Of a stretch of DNA of 64,000 nt, positions 9,801-18,644 are shown piece by piece. The notes under the pieces are model-generated. The model made no database searches and had not been told where the DNA came from. It worked only from the letters and a program-made list of their open reading frames with translations. Each line of letters opens with the position of its first letter. The stretch's first letter is position 1. Made by a program: the position numbers and the translations under genes. The DNA comes from Sphingomonadales bacterium EhC05 (GTDB lineage: Bacteria > Pseudomonadota > Alphaproteobacteria > Sphingomonadales > Sphingomonadaceae), in the NCBI GenBank assembly GCA_001650955.1, contig LXYP01000022.1:1-64000 (forward strand). Reading direction: 5' to 3'.

Positions 9801-10413
9801 GATCGACGAAATAGAGCATTTGTTCGCGTCCGACCGGATTGACCAAATTGACTCGAACCGGAGCAATGCCGCGCTCCGCCCGCGCCGCCTGGCCAGTTCC
9901 AACGAGCAGGCGTCCCAATTCGTTGGTCAGTTCAACCGACCCGGAAAACACCTGCAATTGCGCGCTATCCTCATCGGCCTGAATGGCCCATTCGGTGCCT
10001 CTGATAGCCGCTGTTGCCGACGGTGTTTCGACCGACAAATTGCTTTGTCCGCGGGGACTGCGTCCCCAAATCTTGCCGCGTCTCAATCGCAGCTGTGAGG
10101 GAGTTCCGTTGCGGACTTCCCTGACGACGAGCGTGGAATTGCGACCCAGGCGAACCTGGGTACGATCTGCGAACACAATAGCCAGTGTACCAGACCGGTT
10201 GGTGCGCAGGACGTCGCCGGCTTTCAATTTCTGACGCACAACCGCCCGGCGCCAGGTTTTGCGAGGCACGAGATTGGCCTGTTCACCACCTTTGGTGGAT
10301 ACTATCGTACCCGAAATACGCCCCGCACGATCAACGGGCTGCGCCATCACGGCATCGACAAAAGCGAGATGCGAGCAGCAGACACTCAAAAGACATGTCC
10401 AGAAAAGACGCAT
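6841..10413 (-). CDS. FecR-TPR-outer membrane beta-barrel protein
   Basis: The start at 10413 is chosen over the longer frame (10497) because a signal peptide begins there, ending near AVMAQ, with GGAG upstream. The product is about 1190 residues. A FecR-type domain (about 45-170; VLRTNRSGTLAIVFADRTQ, SATAAIRGTEWAI) is followed by TPR-like helical repeats (about 230-560). From about 620 to the end the pattern is that of an outer-membrane beta barrel, ending in a terminal Phe (GVGFRF). It should sit in the outer membrane with its N-terminal part in the periplasm. It is cotranscribed with the CHASE2 cyclase, to which it may pass a signal; that link is inference. Confidence 0.85.
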   Translation of the reverse strand: MRLFWTCLLSVCCSHLAFVDAVMAQPVDRAGRISGTIVSTKGGEQANLVPRKTWRRAVVRQKLKAGDVLRTNRSGTLAIVFADRTQVRLGRNSTLVVREVRNGTPSQLRLRRGKIWGRSPRGQSNLSVETPSATAAIRGTEWAIQADEDSAQLQVFSGSVELTNELGRLLVGTGQAARAERGIAPVRVNLVNPVGREQMLYFVDLADGLDLMGTDNPVVQQARQNLAIEDWQAAKRDFTSLANSTDLSEQAMGAYGLYVAAVKSGEIPEQPRLKNSSEGYLALILMAAYDGDLRKGLEFADEALRAFRQTPEIHVAKARVEVLLGEPGKAMKTLSSALDIFPDSDRLIVAKSDWLREYGGQPKAARDLVKLVVANHPDNILARKSAIKNWMAIGGTSEAAAILTPALVQRPMDSELLALQAQLLLAENKLDAAKMVIDQALERDGVNPLIYKSLSAYWARKDKLKIALDTSLTASAINPDFGLGFLTLAQIQYDLGEGDLAFQQLDVAERLDPNSPAIPLARTAIALHRFAADDAIVNARKSLQSYRARGGEYFNLSENRETGSLVSQAFRFLDLEGWGRYYADRVFDSFTPSSYFDQALNQTPGPFLIRNFDGSFNAQQSQNFDTVSSFLQGLALEPLSVASSDRRLRFDNGNFFEAGIGGFYFNEDLRNVRQILGGVDAIVDQPIPIAVNIDARYSDSGDRRRRPDLDPFSRRQGSDDWQIQGFAGAELTSSDNIVITGEYSDQSADSETNILTQIDDRFELRERVERENRFLFGLWSHEFGYRDILTVAGGLGGEDRSISSLDVSSANQTPDTLSSTNSKFHYLSVNYAKGFGSLDFRLGAEYSDASIRASSSRFDFGDPAIAAISNGNPFVTTISEYRAHADLRYQASENLVLQGQLEYVSGELASSQAGNPNIPGPDQFSRLNWRIGISYEPVEGQWLRVANLRENNGLFDFSFRPVAVVGLQPNTAPNFRLSRSDSTIVRWDAEWSNRFFTSVEFQTQEHESVRYFIPDLPIDVFGNPVTIDRVNIEANYWLGHNIGLRASYAYTNSNIAGTFITGANANQAIGPAFGCSTDDGPFSNLCRFEQGDQLPFVPGHFARGSVIWSLPAPTRLRLSLAGSYIGDQTGDIGTAVDDALIFDLRINWQALDRRVIFDLALLNLFDAQYDSTTAVAAPRFTVLAGVGFRF

Positions 10414-10560
10414 TGGCGAACAACTCCAACAAAACCGATCGATAACGGATTGGGAAGCAATGCATCGCAAAAATGAAATTGCAATGACTTTGATCACAAT
10501 CAGATCAATGCTGCACCCAAATGCCCAAATGGCTATGCGTGATGGTCAGGCTGCCAGTGT

Positions 10561-10583
10561 TCGCTAAGCGCACAAAAGTGGAC
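10561..10583. repeat. Degenerate REP-like element
   Basis: TCGCTAAGCGC followed by ACAAAAGTGGACA matches the second half of the palindrome at 18-40. It lies between the FecR/barrel gene and the broken orphan gene at 10664. Confidence 0.4.
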
Positions 10584-10663
10584 ATCGATGTTAGAGAAAA
10601 TGCAAAATCGTGACGAAGCTTTCTTAGAAGTTTAACTTTTCAGGATATTCTATCGGCAAATAC

Positions 10664-11395
10664 ATGAGGGTGGATATTAAAGCCGAGAACTATATATATT
10701 GTTCAATGCGAAGATGTCATGAGATTGTTGATTTGATTGCTGATGGCAGCGATGCAGGTTTAGATCATTTGGAATTCGTGAAACCGGAGGATTTTCGATG
10801 TGACTACGTCTTCCTTGATCAACTCGACGCTAGTGATGAGAACTATGACAAAGCGATAGTGGCTCAACTCCGATTCATCACAAGGCTTACAATATCCGAC
10901 AGGGACTAAGCTTTCTCGGCGAATAGCTCTCTCAATCCAAAGACGGCGTTGCAAAAGTATCTACGTTCTCAGGAATTGTCACGAGTTGTCGATGCTCAAG
11001 TCTATCTAGACCACTATCAAGAGATAAACTCCCAATCGTTATTGCATCTAACAAGTCTCGAAATTTCGGAAATAATCGAGGAAACCTCTCTTTCTTTCAG
11101 GTCGATTACGAATTGCTTCCTATTGACGAAGATCGGAACTCTTCCGCAACAACCAGACATAGTAAAATATTTGCTGATTGAATCAATTGTTCGGCGCGGC
11201 GACTATGTCTATTTTGACTATGCCAAACTTGTCGAGACGTTTGTGGACCAAAATTCAGTACTCATAAAATTTTGGGGATGGGGAGGAATGGACATAGATC
11301 TGCTCCTGTTCAGCAAGTCTCAATCTCCACTCTCACTAAACGTTCAGCAAGGTTGCGAAAATTGGCGCAGCGATGACCGCATCCAGTCCAGCTAG
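10664..11395 (+). pseudogene. Orphan gene interrupted by one in-frame TAA
   Basis: An 81-codon reading frame from the ATG at 10664 ends with TAA at 10907-10909. The same frame then stays open for 161 codons to 11395. Together they would give a protein of about 243 residues. The second part has no good ATG, only a TTG at 10949, and no clear ribosome-binding site, so a single gene broken by a nonsense mutation fits best. Two separate genes cannot be excluded. The family is not recognised. Base composition is more AT-rich than in the neighbours, and degenerate REP-like motifs lie on both sides (10561, 11414), suggesting an acquired, decaying insertion. Confidence 0.4.
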
Positions 11396-11521
11396 TGCGT
11401 AACTACGCCAATATTTGCTTTCGGGATGAAGCGAACGCAAGTTCGTTTTTTGTTGTCATCACAAATTTGCTTTTGCCGAGGCCGTCAAATAAGCCGTTCA
11501 TGGACTGAAAAAAGGCTCAAA

Positions 11522-11743
11522 ATGAAAAGCAACCATAGCGACAAAAGGGTCTCCAGAATTGCTAACAATACGCGCCAAACGTTCATTTTATTCGCCATTG
11601 CCGGATTATTTTTTTGCGGGATCTCGATCCGTGACAATGATTGGGATAAGTTTGTATTGACGCTTGTTGTCCTTGGAGGAGGTGGACTGGCTTATCTGTT
11701 CTGCAGATTCATTTTCAGAATCGTGGACAAGATCGATTCCTAA
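11522..11743 (+). CDS. Small two-helix membrane protein
   Basis: The 73-residue product is read from the ATG at 11522; a longer frame from 11426 adds an unconvincing leader. It has a basic N-terminus (KSNHSDKRVSRIANN), a hydrophobic helix (TFILFAIAGLFFCGISI), a short charged loop with DNDWDKF, and a second helix (VLTLVVLGGGGLAYLFCRFIF). No family is recognised. It sits in an AT-rich stretch with gene remnants on both sides, so expression is uncertain. Confidence 0.45.
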   Translation: MKSNHSDKRVSRIANNTRQTFILFAIAGLFFCGISIRDNDWDKFVLTLVVLGGGGLAYLFCRFIFRIVDKIDS

Positions 11744-11950
11744 CGTGTTCCAGTGACCGCTTGCGGGATGACGTGACCATAGAACATTTGTCTCAATCCC
11801 CTTATATTCAGCGATCTGCTCGATTACTCTATCAGCAGCCGTCATCAGAACGCTTTCCACTGTCACATTGTCAAATTCCTCAGTCCTGGCGATACGGCGC
11901 CAGCGATCAGGAAATCCGTCCAAATATTGTCCTGAACGGAGCAGAAGCAA
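11744..11950 (-). pseudogene. Possible gene fragment
   Basis: On the minus strand an open frame starts at 11950 with protein-like residues (SGQYLDGFPDRWRRIA, VESVLMTAADRVIEQIAEYKG). It runs on through the membrane-protein gene, where it loses protein character. There is no ribosome-binding site or recognisable family. It could be the remains of a larger gene or chance. Confidence 0.2.
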
Positions 11951-12079
11951 GACAGGTTAATGTTATAATTTCAGTCATACTGTCCAAATTGCATCACAGA
12001 TTTTACGATAGTCGATACATTAAAATTGAGCGTGATATCGAAGTAAAATAAGCACTTCGAACAATCGTTATTGACCAAA

Positions 12080-12220
12080 TCAACCGATCAGCAAGCGTCC
12101 CAATTCATGACCTTCAATGGCCAATATGAATTCTCCAAAGCGCGGCTTCACAATGACGCAATCCTTTTTGGCGTGGAACGCCCACTCGAACATTGATCCA
12201 TGCTGGATGCTGAAGACTGG
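12080..12220 (-). other. 46-codon open frame directly after the sulfotransferase stop
   Basis: After the TAG at 12223-12221 the same frame stays open to TGA at 12082-12080. It encodes plausible protein (MFEWAFHAKKDCVIVK, GEFILAIEGHELGRLLIG). It may be a short separate gene starting at the internal ATG, a relic of a neighbouring gene, or a former C-terminal extension. No homology is recognised. Confidence 0.2.
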
Positions 12221-14236
12221 CTAGAGCGAATATCCATAGCGTTGCACCCAGGGTTTCAGAATTGGCAAAACCGGTTCGAGATTTTCACGATAGCGGGTCC
12301 AGCGACCGCTGGCCCGTTTGTAGATTGGTTCGGTGACTTGCGAATAGCTTGCGGTGGTGATCAGCCCTCGCGCTTTGGCCGTGCGCTGGTGATCAAGGAT
12401 TTGATCATACCATTTGAGTTCGAGAAAATCGAGCAATGGCCGCACCTCGCTTTCGACGTCCTCCACCAGCTTTTCATATCTGATGAGATGGATATTGGCC
12501 GGGAAAAGTTCGCACGAATGCTGCCAATGTTGAAATGAGAGATCATAGAATTGCGCCGCATCCTCGAGCCGAAGAAAGTTTGACATCGCCGAGTTCAGGC
12601 GGAAATTGCTCATGAAACAACTCAGCAAAACATCGCATGGGTGACGCATGGCCAGGATGAAACGCGCATTGGGGAAAAGCAGTTGAATGAGCGGCAGTTT
12701 ATGTAAAAAAAGTGGCGACTTGTCGATCAGCAGATTCGATATTGGCACGTCTTCAATCTTTTGCACTTCCGCAAAATAATCTCTGCGTGCCTGGGCAATA
12801 TCCTCTTGACCAAGGGCAGGAAGCGCGGCCAGTCCGCCAATCGCATTATCGACAATGTTCAATGGCGGCTGCTCTTCAAGCACAGTGACCTTCGGATGGC
12901 CCATTAGCAAAGTGTCCAGCAAAGTGGTTCCTGATCGTGGAAATCCGACGAGAAATACCGGGTCTGGTTGGTCGGTTACAGCTTTTCTGGACGACCATGT
13001 CGAGATCCATTCGGGCGTCAGCAGGTCGATTTCCGTGCGCAGCTCATCGCGAAACTCTTGGGCTCGCCGGAGCGGTTCCGTCGGGTTGTCCTGATGCAGG
13101 CGCGCGGCCTCCTCAAAGGCAGCGAAAGCCGCGTCTGATCGGCCGAGACGATCCAGCAGCGTCGCCCGGATATGTGCGGTGCGCTCCGCTTCTATCTCGG
13201 CCGGTACTGTGGACAGGCTTTCGAGGCCTTCCGCAAATTGCCCGGCCCGCCGATATTCCAGCGCGCGAAGAAAGCCGAGCGCGCCATCCTCAAGACCATT
13301 GGCTTCGGCTAGTGCGATCAGCGGCGCGAACTCATCTTCGCGATTGCTATGCTCATATTGAATGGCGAGACCGAGATAGGCGTCGAGCTCCTTTGGATCG
13401 AGTTTGATCACCTGCTTATAAGCCCGCTCGGCCGCTTCCGTATGCCGCAACACACCATATTCGATTGCCAGCTTCAACTGGATATCGGCAGAAGCCGGGT
13501 CGCGGTCAGCTGCCTTTATCAGCGCCGCAACGGCCTCTTCCTGCCTGAACTGCATTTTGTAAAATATGTAGAGTTGATAAGGTAGACGGGAGTCGTCCGG
13601 AAATTCGTCAATCGCTTTAACCAGCTCGGCTTCAGCCTCTTCTGGCAGATCGAGCGCCTCTAAGGCAGAAACCAGATTGAGCCTGGCTGGCGCTGCCTTG
13701 GCGTCAATTTCAATCGCTCGCCGCAATGCGGTCACGGCGCCTTCATGATTGCCCAGACCAGCGCGGGCGTTGCCAAGATTGTTCCAGGATTCGAAATCAT
13801 CGGGCTGCTTGTCGATGACGAACTCATAAGCCTCAGCCGCAGCGGCAAAATCTTCCAGTTTCTGTGCAAGAAACCCGCGGAAGCGGGCAACTCTCAGGCT
13901 GACATCTCTCTGCATCAGCTGTGCAGTGGCGACCGCCAGAGCTTCCCTCTCGCGTTCCTGATCCATCAGGATCGAGATCAAATTGCAAGCGATCGTGATA
14001 TCTTGCGGTCGACGCGCGTGTCCTTGTGCAAGATGCTGCGTGGCCACTGGCAAATCGCCTGAACGGGCACAGACCATGCCGAGAAAACCGTGAAGAGCAG
14101 TTGCATCGCCCAGCCCCGCTTCGAGTGCGCCTTCCGCGATCGTCCTCGCCTGCACGAATCTGCCCGCCCGCGCTGCCTGCACAGCCTGGTTCAGCAGATC
14201 ATTGCCGTCGCTTGAATCGGAGGACTGTCCGGTCAT
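12221..14236 (-). CDS. TPR-repeat sulfotransferase
   Basis: The 671-residue product has tandem TPR helices over about residues 8-400 and a PAPS-dependent sulfotransferase domain from about 430 to the end. The 5'-phosphosulfate loop is PVFLVGFPRSGTTLLDTLL. The 3'-phosphate segment is RFILAMRHPCDVLLSCFM. The start has GAGG upstream. No signal peptide is seen, so it is probably cytoplasmic. It lies about 100 bases downstream of a TonB-dependent receptor on the same strand, a pairing common in sphingomonads, and is likely cotranscribed with it. The acceptor substrate is unknown. Confidence 0.85.
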   Translation of the reverse strand: MTGQSSDSSDGNDLLNQAVQAARAGRFVQARTIAEGALEAGLGDATALHGFLGMVCARSGDLPVATQHLAQGHARRPQDITIACNLISILMDQEREREALAVATAQLMQRDVSLRVARFRGFLAQKLEDFAAAAEAYEFVIDKQPDDFESWNNLGNARAGLGNHEGAVTALRRAIEIDAKAAPARLNLVSALEALDLPEEAEAELVKAIDEFPDDSRLPYQLYIFYKMQFRQEEAVAALIKAADRDPASADIQLKLAIEYGVLRHTEAAERAYKQVIKLDPKELDAYLGLAIQYEHSNREDEFAPLIALAEANGLEDGALGFLRALEYRRAGQFAEGLESLSTVPAEIEAERTAHIRATLLDRLGRSDAAFAAFEEAARLHQDNPTEPLRRAQEFRDELRTEIDLLTPEWISTWSSRKAVTDQPDPVFLVGFPRSGTTLLDTLLMGHPKVTVLEEQPPLNIVDNAIGGLAALPALGQEDIAQARRDYFAEVQKIEDVPISNLLIDKSPLFLHKLPLIQLLFPNARFILAMRHPCDVLLSCFMSNFRLNSAMSNFLRLEDAAQFYDLSFQHWQHSCELFPANIHLIRYEKLVEDVESEVRPLLDFLELKWYDQILDHQRTAKARGLITTASYSQVTEPIYKRASGRWTRYRENLEPVLPILKPWVQRYGYSL

Positions 14237-14335
14237 ATCTTACTGGCCTCATCATCGGTCGGCGGAACAGTGCCAGCCGCAAAAAATGGAGAGCTCCCGT
14301 CGAGAAGCCCTCCAATATCATAAATCAACTCGGCT

Positions 14336-17300
14336 TTAGAAGTCGAGGGTAACGCCTGCGAATAGGTAGCGCCCCAGAGAATCATATGTCGCAGGATAGG
14401 TGTTCCCGTTACAAGGGCCAGTCGGACACAGGTTCGGGGTTCCACCACCACCCGAAGTGACCAGTGGCGGTTCCTTGTCAAACAGGTTGTTTACACCAAG
14501 GCGGAAATTGAAGGTCTCTTCCACAGTGAACGACAGTACCGCGTCGATATAGCTTATAGCCGAAATCCGGGTACCAGGCCCGGCATGGTCTGTCAGACCA
14601 CCAGGATTTAGGGCCGCAAAAGAGGAAACCGTTTCAGCCGTCACCTTGCCAACATATCGCCATTGAGCCGAGATACCGATACCGGAATCCATGTTCAGCG
14701 AGACACGGGCCTTGTGACGCCAGCGTGGCAATGGAGCGCCTGCATTTGACGTGCCACCGACACTGCAGGTAGGTCCGTAGAGTCCTACACAGTCGAAGGC
14801 GACACGGCTGCCGTCGGCGTTGGTCAGGCCATTCTCGATCTCGTAAGAGTCGAGATAGGTGCCATTCATCGAAAAGGAGATTTGACCAAAGCTTACGGGT
14901 ACCGAATAGTTGCCCGCTATTTCTATACCCGAAGTTTGCAGACTGCCGACATTGTTCGGAAGGTCAGTGGTAAACCCGCCCGGCGTCAGCCAGAGCGAAC
15001 CTGCCGCATCGCGATTGACGAGCGCGCATGATGCAGGCGTGAACGTCGCCGAAGCATTGGTCACGCAATTGTTGAGGACCGCATCGACACCGAAGGTGCG
15101 GATCGCATCATTCACTTTGATATTGAAATAGTCGACAGTCACTGACAGCCCCGGAACGAAGCTCGGCTGAAGAACCACGCCCGCCGTCCAGGTTTTGGCT
15201 GTTTCAGGTTGCAAGTCGGCATTGCCGCCAAGCAGGCCGTTATATTGTCCAGCCGGGTTGGGCGTGACACCCTGGCCTAAAACCAGGCCCTGAGCGAGAC
15301 AGCCAAAGTCGGTGGCTGTGATGGTAATCCCGGCGCACGGATCATTTGAACCGCTTAGACCGACAGCTGGTGTCCGGAACAGCTCCTGAATATTCGGTGC
15401 CCGGACGGCCTGATTATAGACCGCGCGAAAGCGAATGTCCGGAATCGGAGCCAGTTCGGCACCGATCTTGAACGTGTCTGTATTATATGTCCGATCAGCG
15501 CTGGTTTCATAATGGGACCGACGATAGCCAGCATTGATCTCGAACAGGTCGACGAAACCATTTTCGATAATCGGTATCTGCGTCTCGGCGAAAAACTCCA
15601 GAACGTCGAAATTGCCCGAAATCGGCAGCGTGGCACCGCCCTGACCGCTCAAATCGCCGGTCGCGAACGCAGTGTCGACCTCAAGTTCAAGCGTCTCCTT
15701 CCGCCACTCGCCACCGACATTGATCCGCACCCCATTTTCAGCCCATGGGAAAACAATGCCATAGTTGGTGAGATCACCGGTGAACGAAATATTGGCAACC
15801 TGCTCGGTCGTTTCACCATTTTGGAAGCCGGACACATTCAGATAATTTGCAGCCGCCTGACTTGCTCCGCCTTCACCAGCGAACAGGTCGTAAGGGACAC
15901 AGTTCGTATCACCGGCGGTGATGAGCGAACGGCAAACAACCTGTCCGAATGTTGCACTTCCGGGACGATTGTCGGTCACGGCATCGAGCGCACGGGTCAA
16001 CCGAGCTATGGAAAATTCATTGTCATAAACTTGCGAATATTCCACTTTGCCATATTGGTAATAGGCGTCGTAGCTCCATACGTCGGAAATGTCGCCATTC
16101 GCACCGAGGACACCGCGGAAGGTCGTGTGGCCGAGATTTGAACGACGCGGACCACCTTCGATGTTGCGACGCAGGGTCAGCGCATAGCCCTGATTATAGG
16201 TTCCTCCCTGACCGTCCTGAAAGTCGATCGGCGGAGCGGTGGGATCGGGATTGAACGGTGCAGTGGTTGCGGCCGGGAAAGTCCCGACAAAACCGCTGAT
16301 GAGATTATCCGCATCGCAGATGACCGCAGATTGCGCCGCAGACATCAGCGGATTGTCGCAATTTAAAGTCAAGGTATTGCCAAAATTACCCGACGGAGCG
16401 ATTTGCGCGACCGTCTGATTATCCATGAACTGGAATTCCATATAGGGTCGGAAGGAATCACTCACTTCATATTTGACAAAGGCGCCCGCGGTAAAACGCT
16501 CATCGGGTCGCTGGAAATGGTTGAACGGTGCGAAGTTGAAGACGCCAGCACCAGGCACCAGACCGCGATTTGGCGCGAAAGTATAGAAGGTCGATGTCCC
16601 GGTCGTAACAGCTGTATCGAACACCAGGATATTGCCGTTCGGGGTTGTCGCCGAACCGCCGCAACGGTTGGCGCCACTGCCAACATTTTGCAGAACGCAG
16701 GCGCTAAAGTCACGTTCGGCCTGAGTCACTGCCTTGATTTTGCGATAACCGCCATAGACCATGAAATGACCGCGATCGTCATCAAATTTGGAACCAAAGG
16801 CGACTGTGGCGTCAATTGATCCCCCGTCCACGGTATTGCCGTCGGGGAAAGGAAAACCCCGGGCATTCAGGAACGGCCGGATGAATTGGTTGTTATTGTC
16901 ATGTTGATAGACGCCATATTGGGCATCAATCCGGAAGCCTTCAAATTCATCATCGATGATGAAGTTGACGACACCGGCCACCGCGTCAGCACCGTAAACC
17001 GAAGAGGCACCGCCGGTTAAGACTTCGACCCGTTTCAGCATGGCTGAGGGAATGATATTAATATCCGCAGCCGAACCGCTTGTCGGTGATGGATCCCCGG
17101 GAACAATGCGGCGGCCGTTGATCAGCGCGAGTGTGCGGGTAGAACCAAGGCCGCGAAGATCGACCGTTGCGGTACCGTCCGCACCATTGGCGAGCCCGGA
17201 TGCTTGACTGGCCGCAACACCGGGCAGCGTATTGAGGATATCCTCGATGCGGGTTGTGCCCTGCAGCTTGATGTCTTCGTTACCCACAACGGTGACCGGC

Positions 17301-17506
17301 GATGGCGATTCAACGCCTGGCCGCGCAATACGCGAGCCGGTAACGATGATCAGGGCTTCACTATTATCGGCAGCAGTATCGGCGCTCACAACATCCTGAT
17401 TGTCAGAATTGATGTCTTGTGCGCCGGCTGGCGAAGCAATCAGCGCGAGGCTGAGGGCAATGGGAGCAACGGTGGTTTGTAAATTAGTAAAGCGTGCATT
17501 CTTCAT
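14336..17506 (-). CDS. TonB-dependent outer-membrane receptor
   Basis: The 1056-residue product has a signal peptide (cleavage near PAGAQ, residue 30). A plug domain (about 50-180) contains VTGSRIARPGVESPSP, TRIEDILNTLPGV and the GGASSVYGADAVAGVVNFI signature. A long 22-strand-type barrel ends in LFAGVTLDF. It should import a large substrate across the outer membrane using TonB energy. The substrate cannot be told from sequence; the large size and the TPR-sulfotransferase partner resemble oligosaccharide- or peptide-type receptors rather than siderophore receptors. AAAGG precedes the start codon. Confidence 0.93.
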   Translation of the reverse strand: MKNARFTNLQTTVAPIALSLALIASPAGAQDINSDNQDVVSADTAADNSEALIIVTGSRIARPGVESPSPVTVVGNEDIKLQGTTRIEDILNTLPGVAASQASGLANGADGTATVDLRGLGSTRTLALINGRRIVPGDPSPTSGSAADINIIPSAMLKRVEVLTGGASSVYGADAVAGVVNFIIDDEFEGFRIDAQYGVYQHDNNNQFIRPFLNARGFPFPDGNTVDGGSIDATVAFGSKFDDDRGHFMVYGGYRKIKAVTQAERDFSACVLQNVGSGANRCGGSATTPNGNILVFDTAVTTGTSTFYTFAPNRGLVPGAGVFNFAPFNHFQRPDERFTAGAFVKYEVSDSFRPYMEFQFMDNQTVAQIAPSGNFGNTLTLNCDNPLMSAAQSAVICDADNLISGFVGTFPAATTAPFNPDPTAPPIDFQDGQGGTYNQGYALTLRRNIEGGPRRSNLGHTTFRGVLGANGDISDVWSYDAYYQYGKVEYSQVYDNEFSIARLTRALDAVTDNRPGSATFGQVVCRSLITAGDTNCVPYDLFAGEGGASQAAANYLNVSGFQNGETTEQVANISFTGDLTNYGIVFPWAENGVRINVGGEWRKETLELEVDTAFATGDLSGQGGATLPISGNFDVLEFFAETQIPIIENGFVDLFEINAGYRRSHYETSADRTYNTDTFKIGAELAPIPDIRFRAVYNQAVRAPNIQELFRTPAVGLSGSNDPCAGITITATDFGCLAQGLVLGQGVTPNPAGQYNGLLGGNADLQPETAKTWTAGVVLQPSFVPGLSVTVDYFNIKVNDAIRTFGVDAVLNNCVTNASATFTPASCALVNRDAAGSLWLTPGGFTTDLPNNVGSLQTSGIEIAGNYSVPVSFGQISFSMNGTYLDSYEIENGLTNADGSRVAFDCVGLYGPTCSVGGTSNAGAPLPRWRHKARVSLNMDSGIGISAQWRYVGKVTAETVSSFAALNPGGLTDHAGPGTRISAISYIDAVLSFTVEETFNFRLGVNNLFDKEPPLVTSGGGGTPNLCPTGPCNGNTYPATYDSLGRYLFAGVTLDF

Positions 17507-17800
17507 GGGTCAAGCCTTTCAATATCGACCTCGACGCATGATTAGCTACTCATGCGCCAAGGTCTGTTATGAAAGCTGCCCTTACAGCTTTGTTGGTGAT
17601 TTTTATTAGACACACAATTTCGTCCGCGCAAGAAATCCTGATAGATTGAAACTAAGTATTTTTGCATTTGTAACTTTTTTGCAACAGTCCAGATTGCCGA
17701 GATCATTGCTCCGCCACAATCTGTTTCGGACTGGATAATGCCTGCTGGCTTAGGTGAACAGGGCTTCAGCGCAGCATAGAAAACAGCTTGCCATCCGCCC

Positions 17801-17905
17801 GAATAGTAACAAAAGTTACAATCAGTTACATTTGTCGAAGAAAATTTGTCGTTAGTCGAAGCTGTGCGGAGTTGGTCGACAAATGCCTAATCTTTTGTCG
17901 AATTT
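17801..17905. promoter_or_regulatory. Cluster of TTTGTCGA boxes and GTAAC/GTTAC palindrome
   Basis: The 463-base gap between the divergent TonB-receptor and urcA genes has no gene. It contains GTAACAAAAGTTAC (17806-17819) with a further GTTAC at 17825. It also has four near-identical TTTGTCGA boxes: 17831 and 17893 direct, 17845 direct (TTTGTCGT) and 17875 inverted (GTCGACAAA). The arrangement resembles operator sites for one or both divergent genes. Confidence 0.4.
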
Positions 17906-17969
17906 CTGCTGATTTTCCGGGCTTTTCTACATATTGAAAAATGACTGATCGAGATATTGGAGAGACAGA

Positions 17970-18323
17970 ATGGCGAAATCACAATTCACCCGAACCGTCT
18001 TTACCGCAGCTTTTGCAACATTGGTGGCGACCGGATTATCCGCAACAGCCAATGCGCAAGCGCGCGAGGTGCGGACCGCATTTGTTGAATATGGTGATCT
18101 CAATTTGCTGAGCGACGCTGGCAAGGCAACTCTTGAAGGTCGTATCAAAGGCGCGATACGCAAAGTCTGCGGATCATATAATACGCGTGATGTCAGAGAT
18201 ATGATGGATCACAGCAAATGCCGGAAGCAAGCCAGCAGATCGGCGAAACAGGCGACCGTAACCATCTTGACAGCGGCAGCGGAAGGCAAGCTCAAGGACA
18301 CCGCCATGGTCGTCCGCAAGTAA
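17970..18323 (+). CDS. UrcA family protein
   Basis: The 117-residue secreted protein has a signal peptide ending near ATANAQA (residue 28). The mature domain matches the UrcA family seen in sphingomonads and caulobacters: VEYGDLNLLSDAGKATLEGRIKGAIRKVC, with two cysteines (VCG and SKCRKQA). AGAGA lies upstream of the ATG. It is monocistronic and followed by a strong terminator. The molecular function of the family is not established. Confidence 0.85.
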   Translation: MAKSQFTRTVFTAAFATLVATGLSATANAQAREVRTAFVEYGDLNLLSDAGKATLEGRIKGAIRKVCGSYNTRDVRDMMDHSKCRKQASRSAKQATVTILTAAAEGKLKDTAMVVRK

Positions 18324-18390
18324 TTCACGAATACGAGAGCCGCCAACCCCAATCGAAGCGGCTCCATTTGGCCAAATAAACTTCAACAAC

Positions 18391-18424
18391 GCCCCGGTGC
18401 CCTTACACCGGGGCTTATTTTTTG
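18391..18424 (+). terminator. Rho-independent terminator after urcA
   Basis: A perfect 9-bp stem (GCCCCGGTG / CACCGGGGC) with a six-base loop is followed by TTATTTTTTG. It lies about 70 bases after the urcA stop. Confidence 0.9.
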
Positions 18425-18644
18425 CCTGGCGGACGGGCTTCCGACCATTCTCGTCAGATCATGAACGTCCCCATGCCCATATCGGGCGACAATATTGGAA
18501 TCGGATCACCTGCGGACGAGATCGGTTAGTTGCGCTCGACCTAGCGACAAAACCCCTAGACCGCGCGGTTAACTGCAAATTAGGTTCAAGGCGCTATCCG
18601 CGAGAGGTTATTATTTTAATCTTTCGTGGCGGAGCAATACATCT

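Noticed and set aside
11761-12051. Plus-strand frame of 96 codons after the small membrane protein
   Set aside because: It has no ribosome-binding site, and the opposite strand reads more like protein over the same bases.
12937-13407. Plus-strand frame opposite the TPR-sulfotransferase
   Set aside because: It is Arg/Pro-rich shadow translation of an identified gene.
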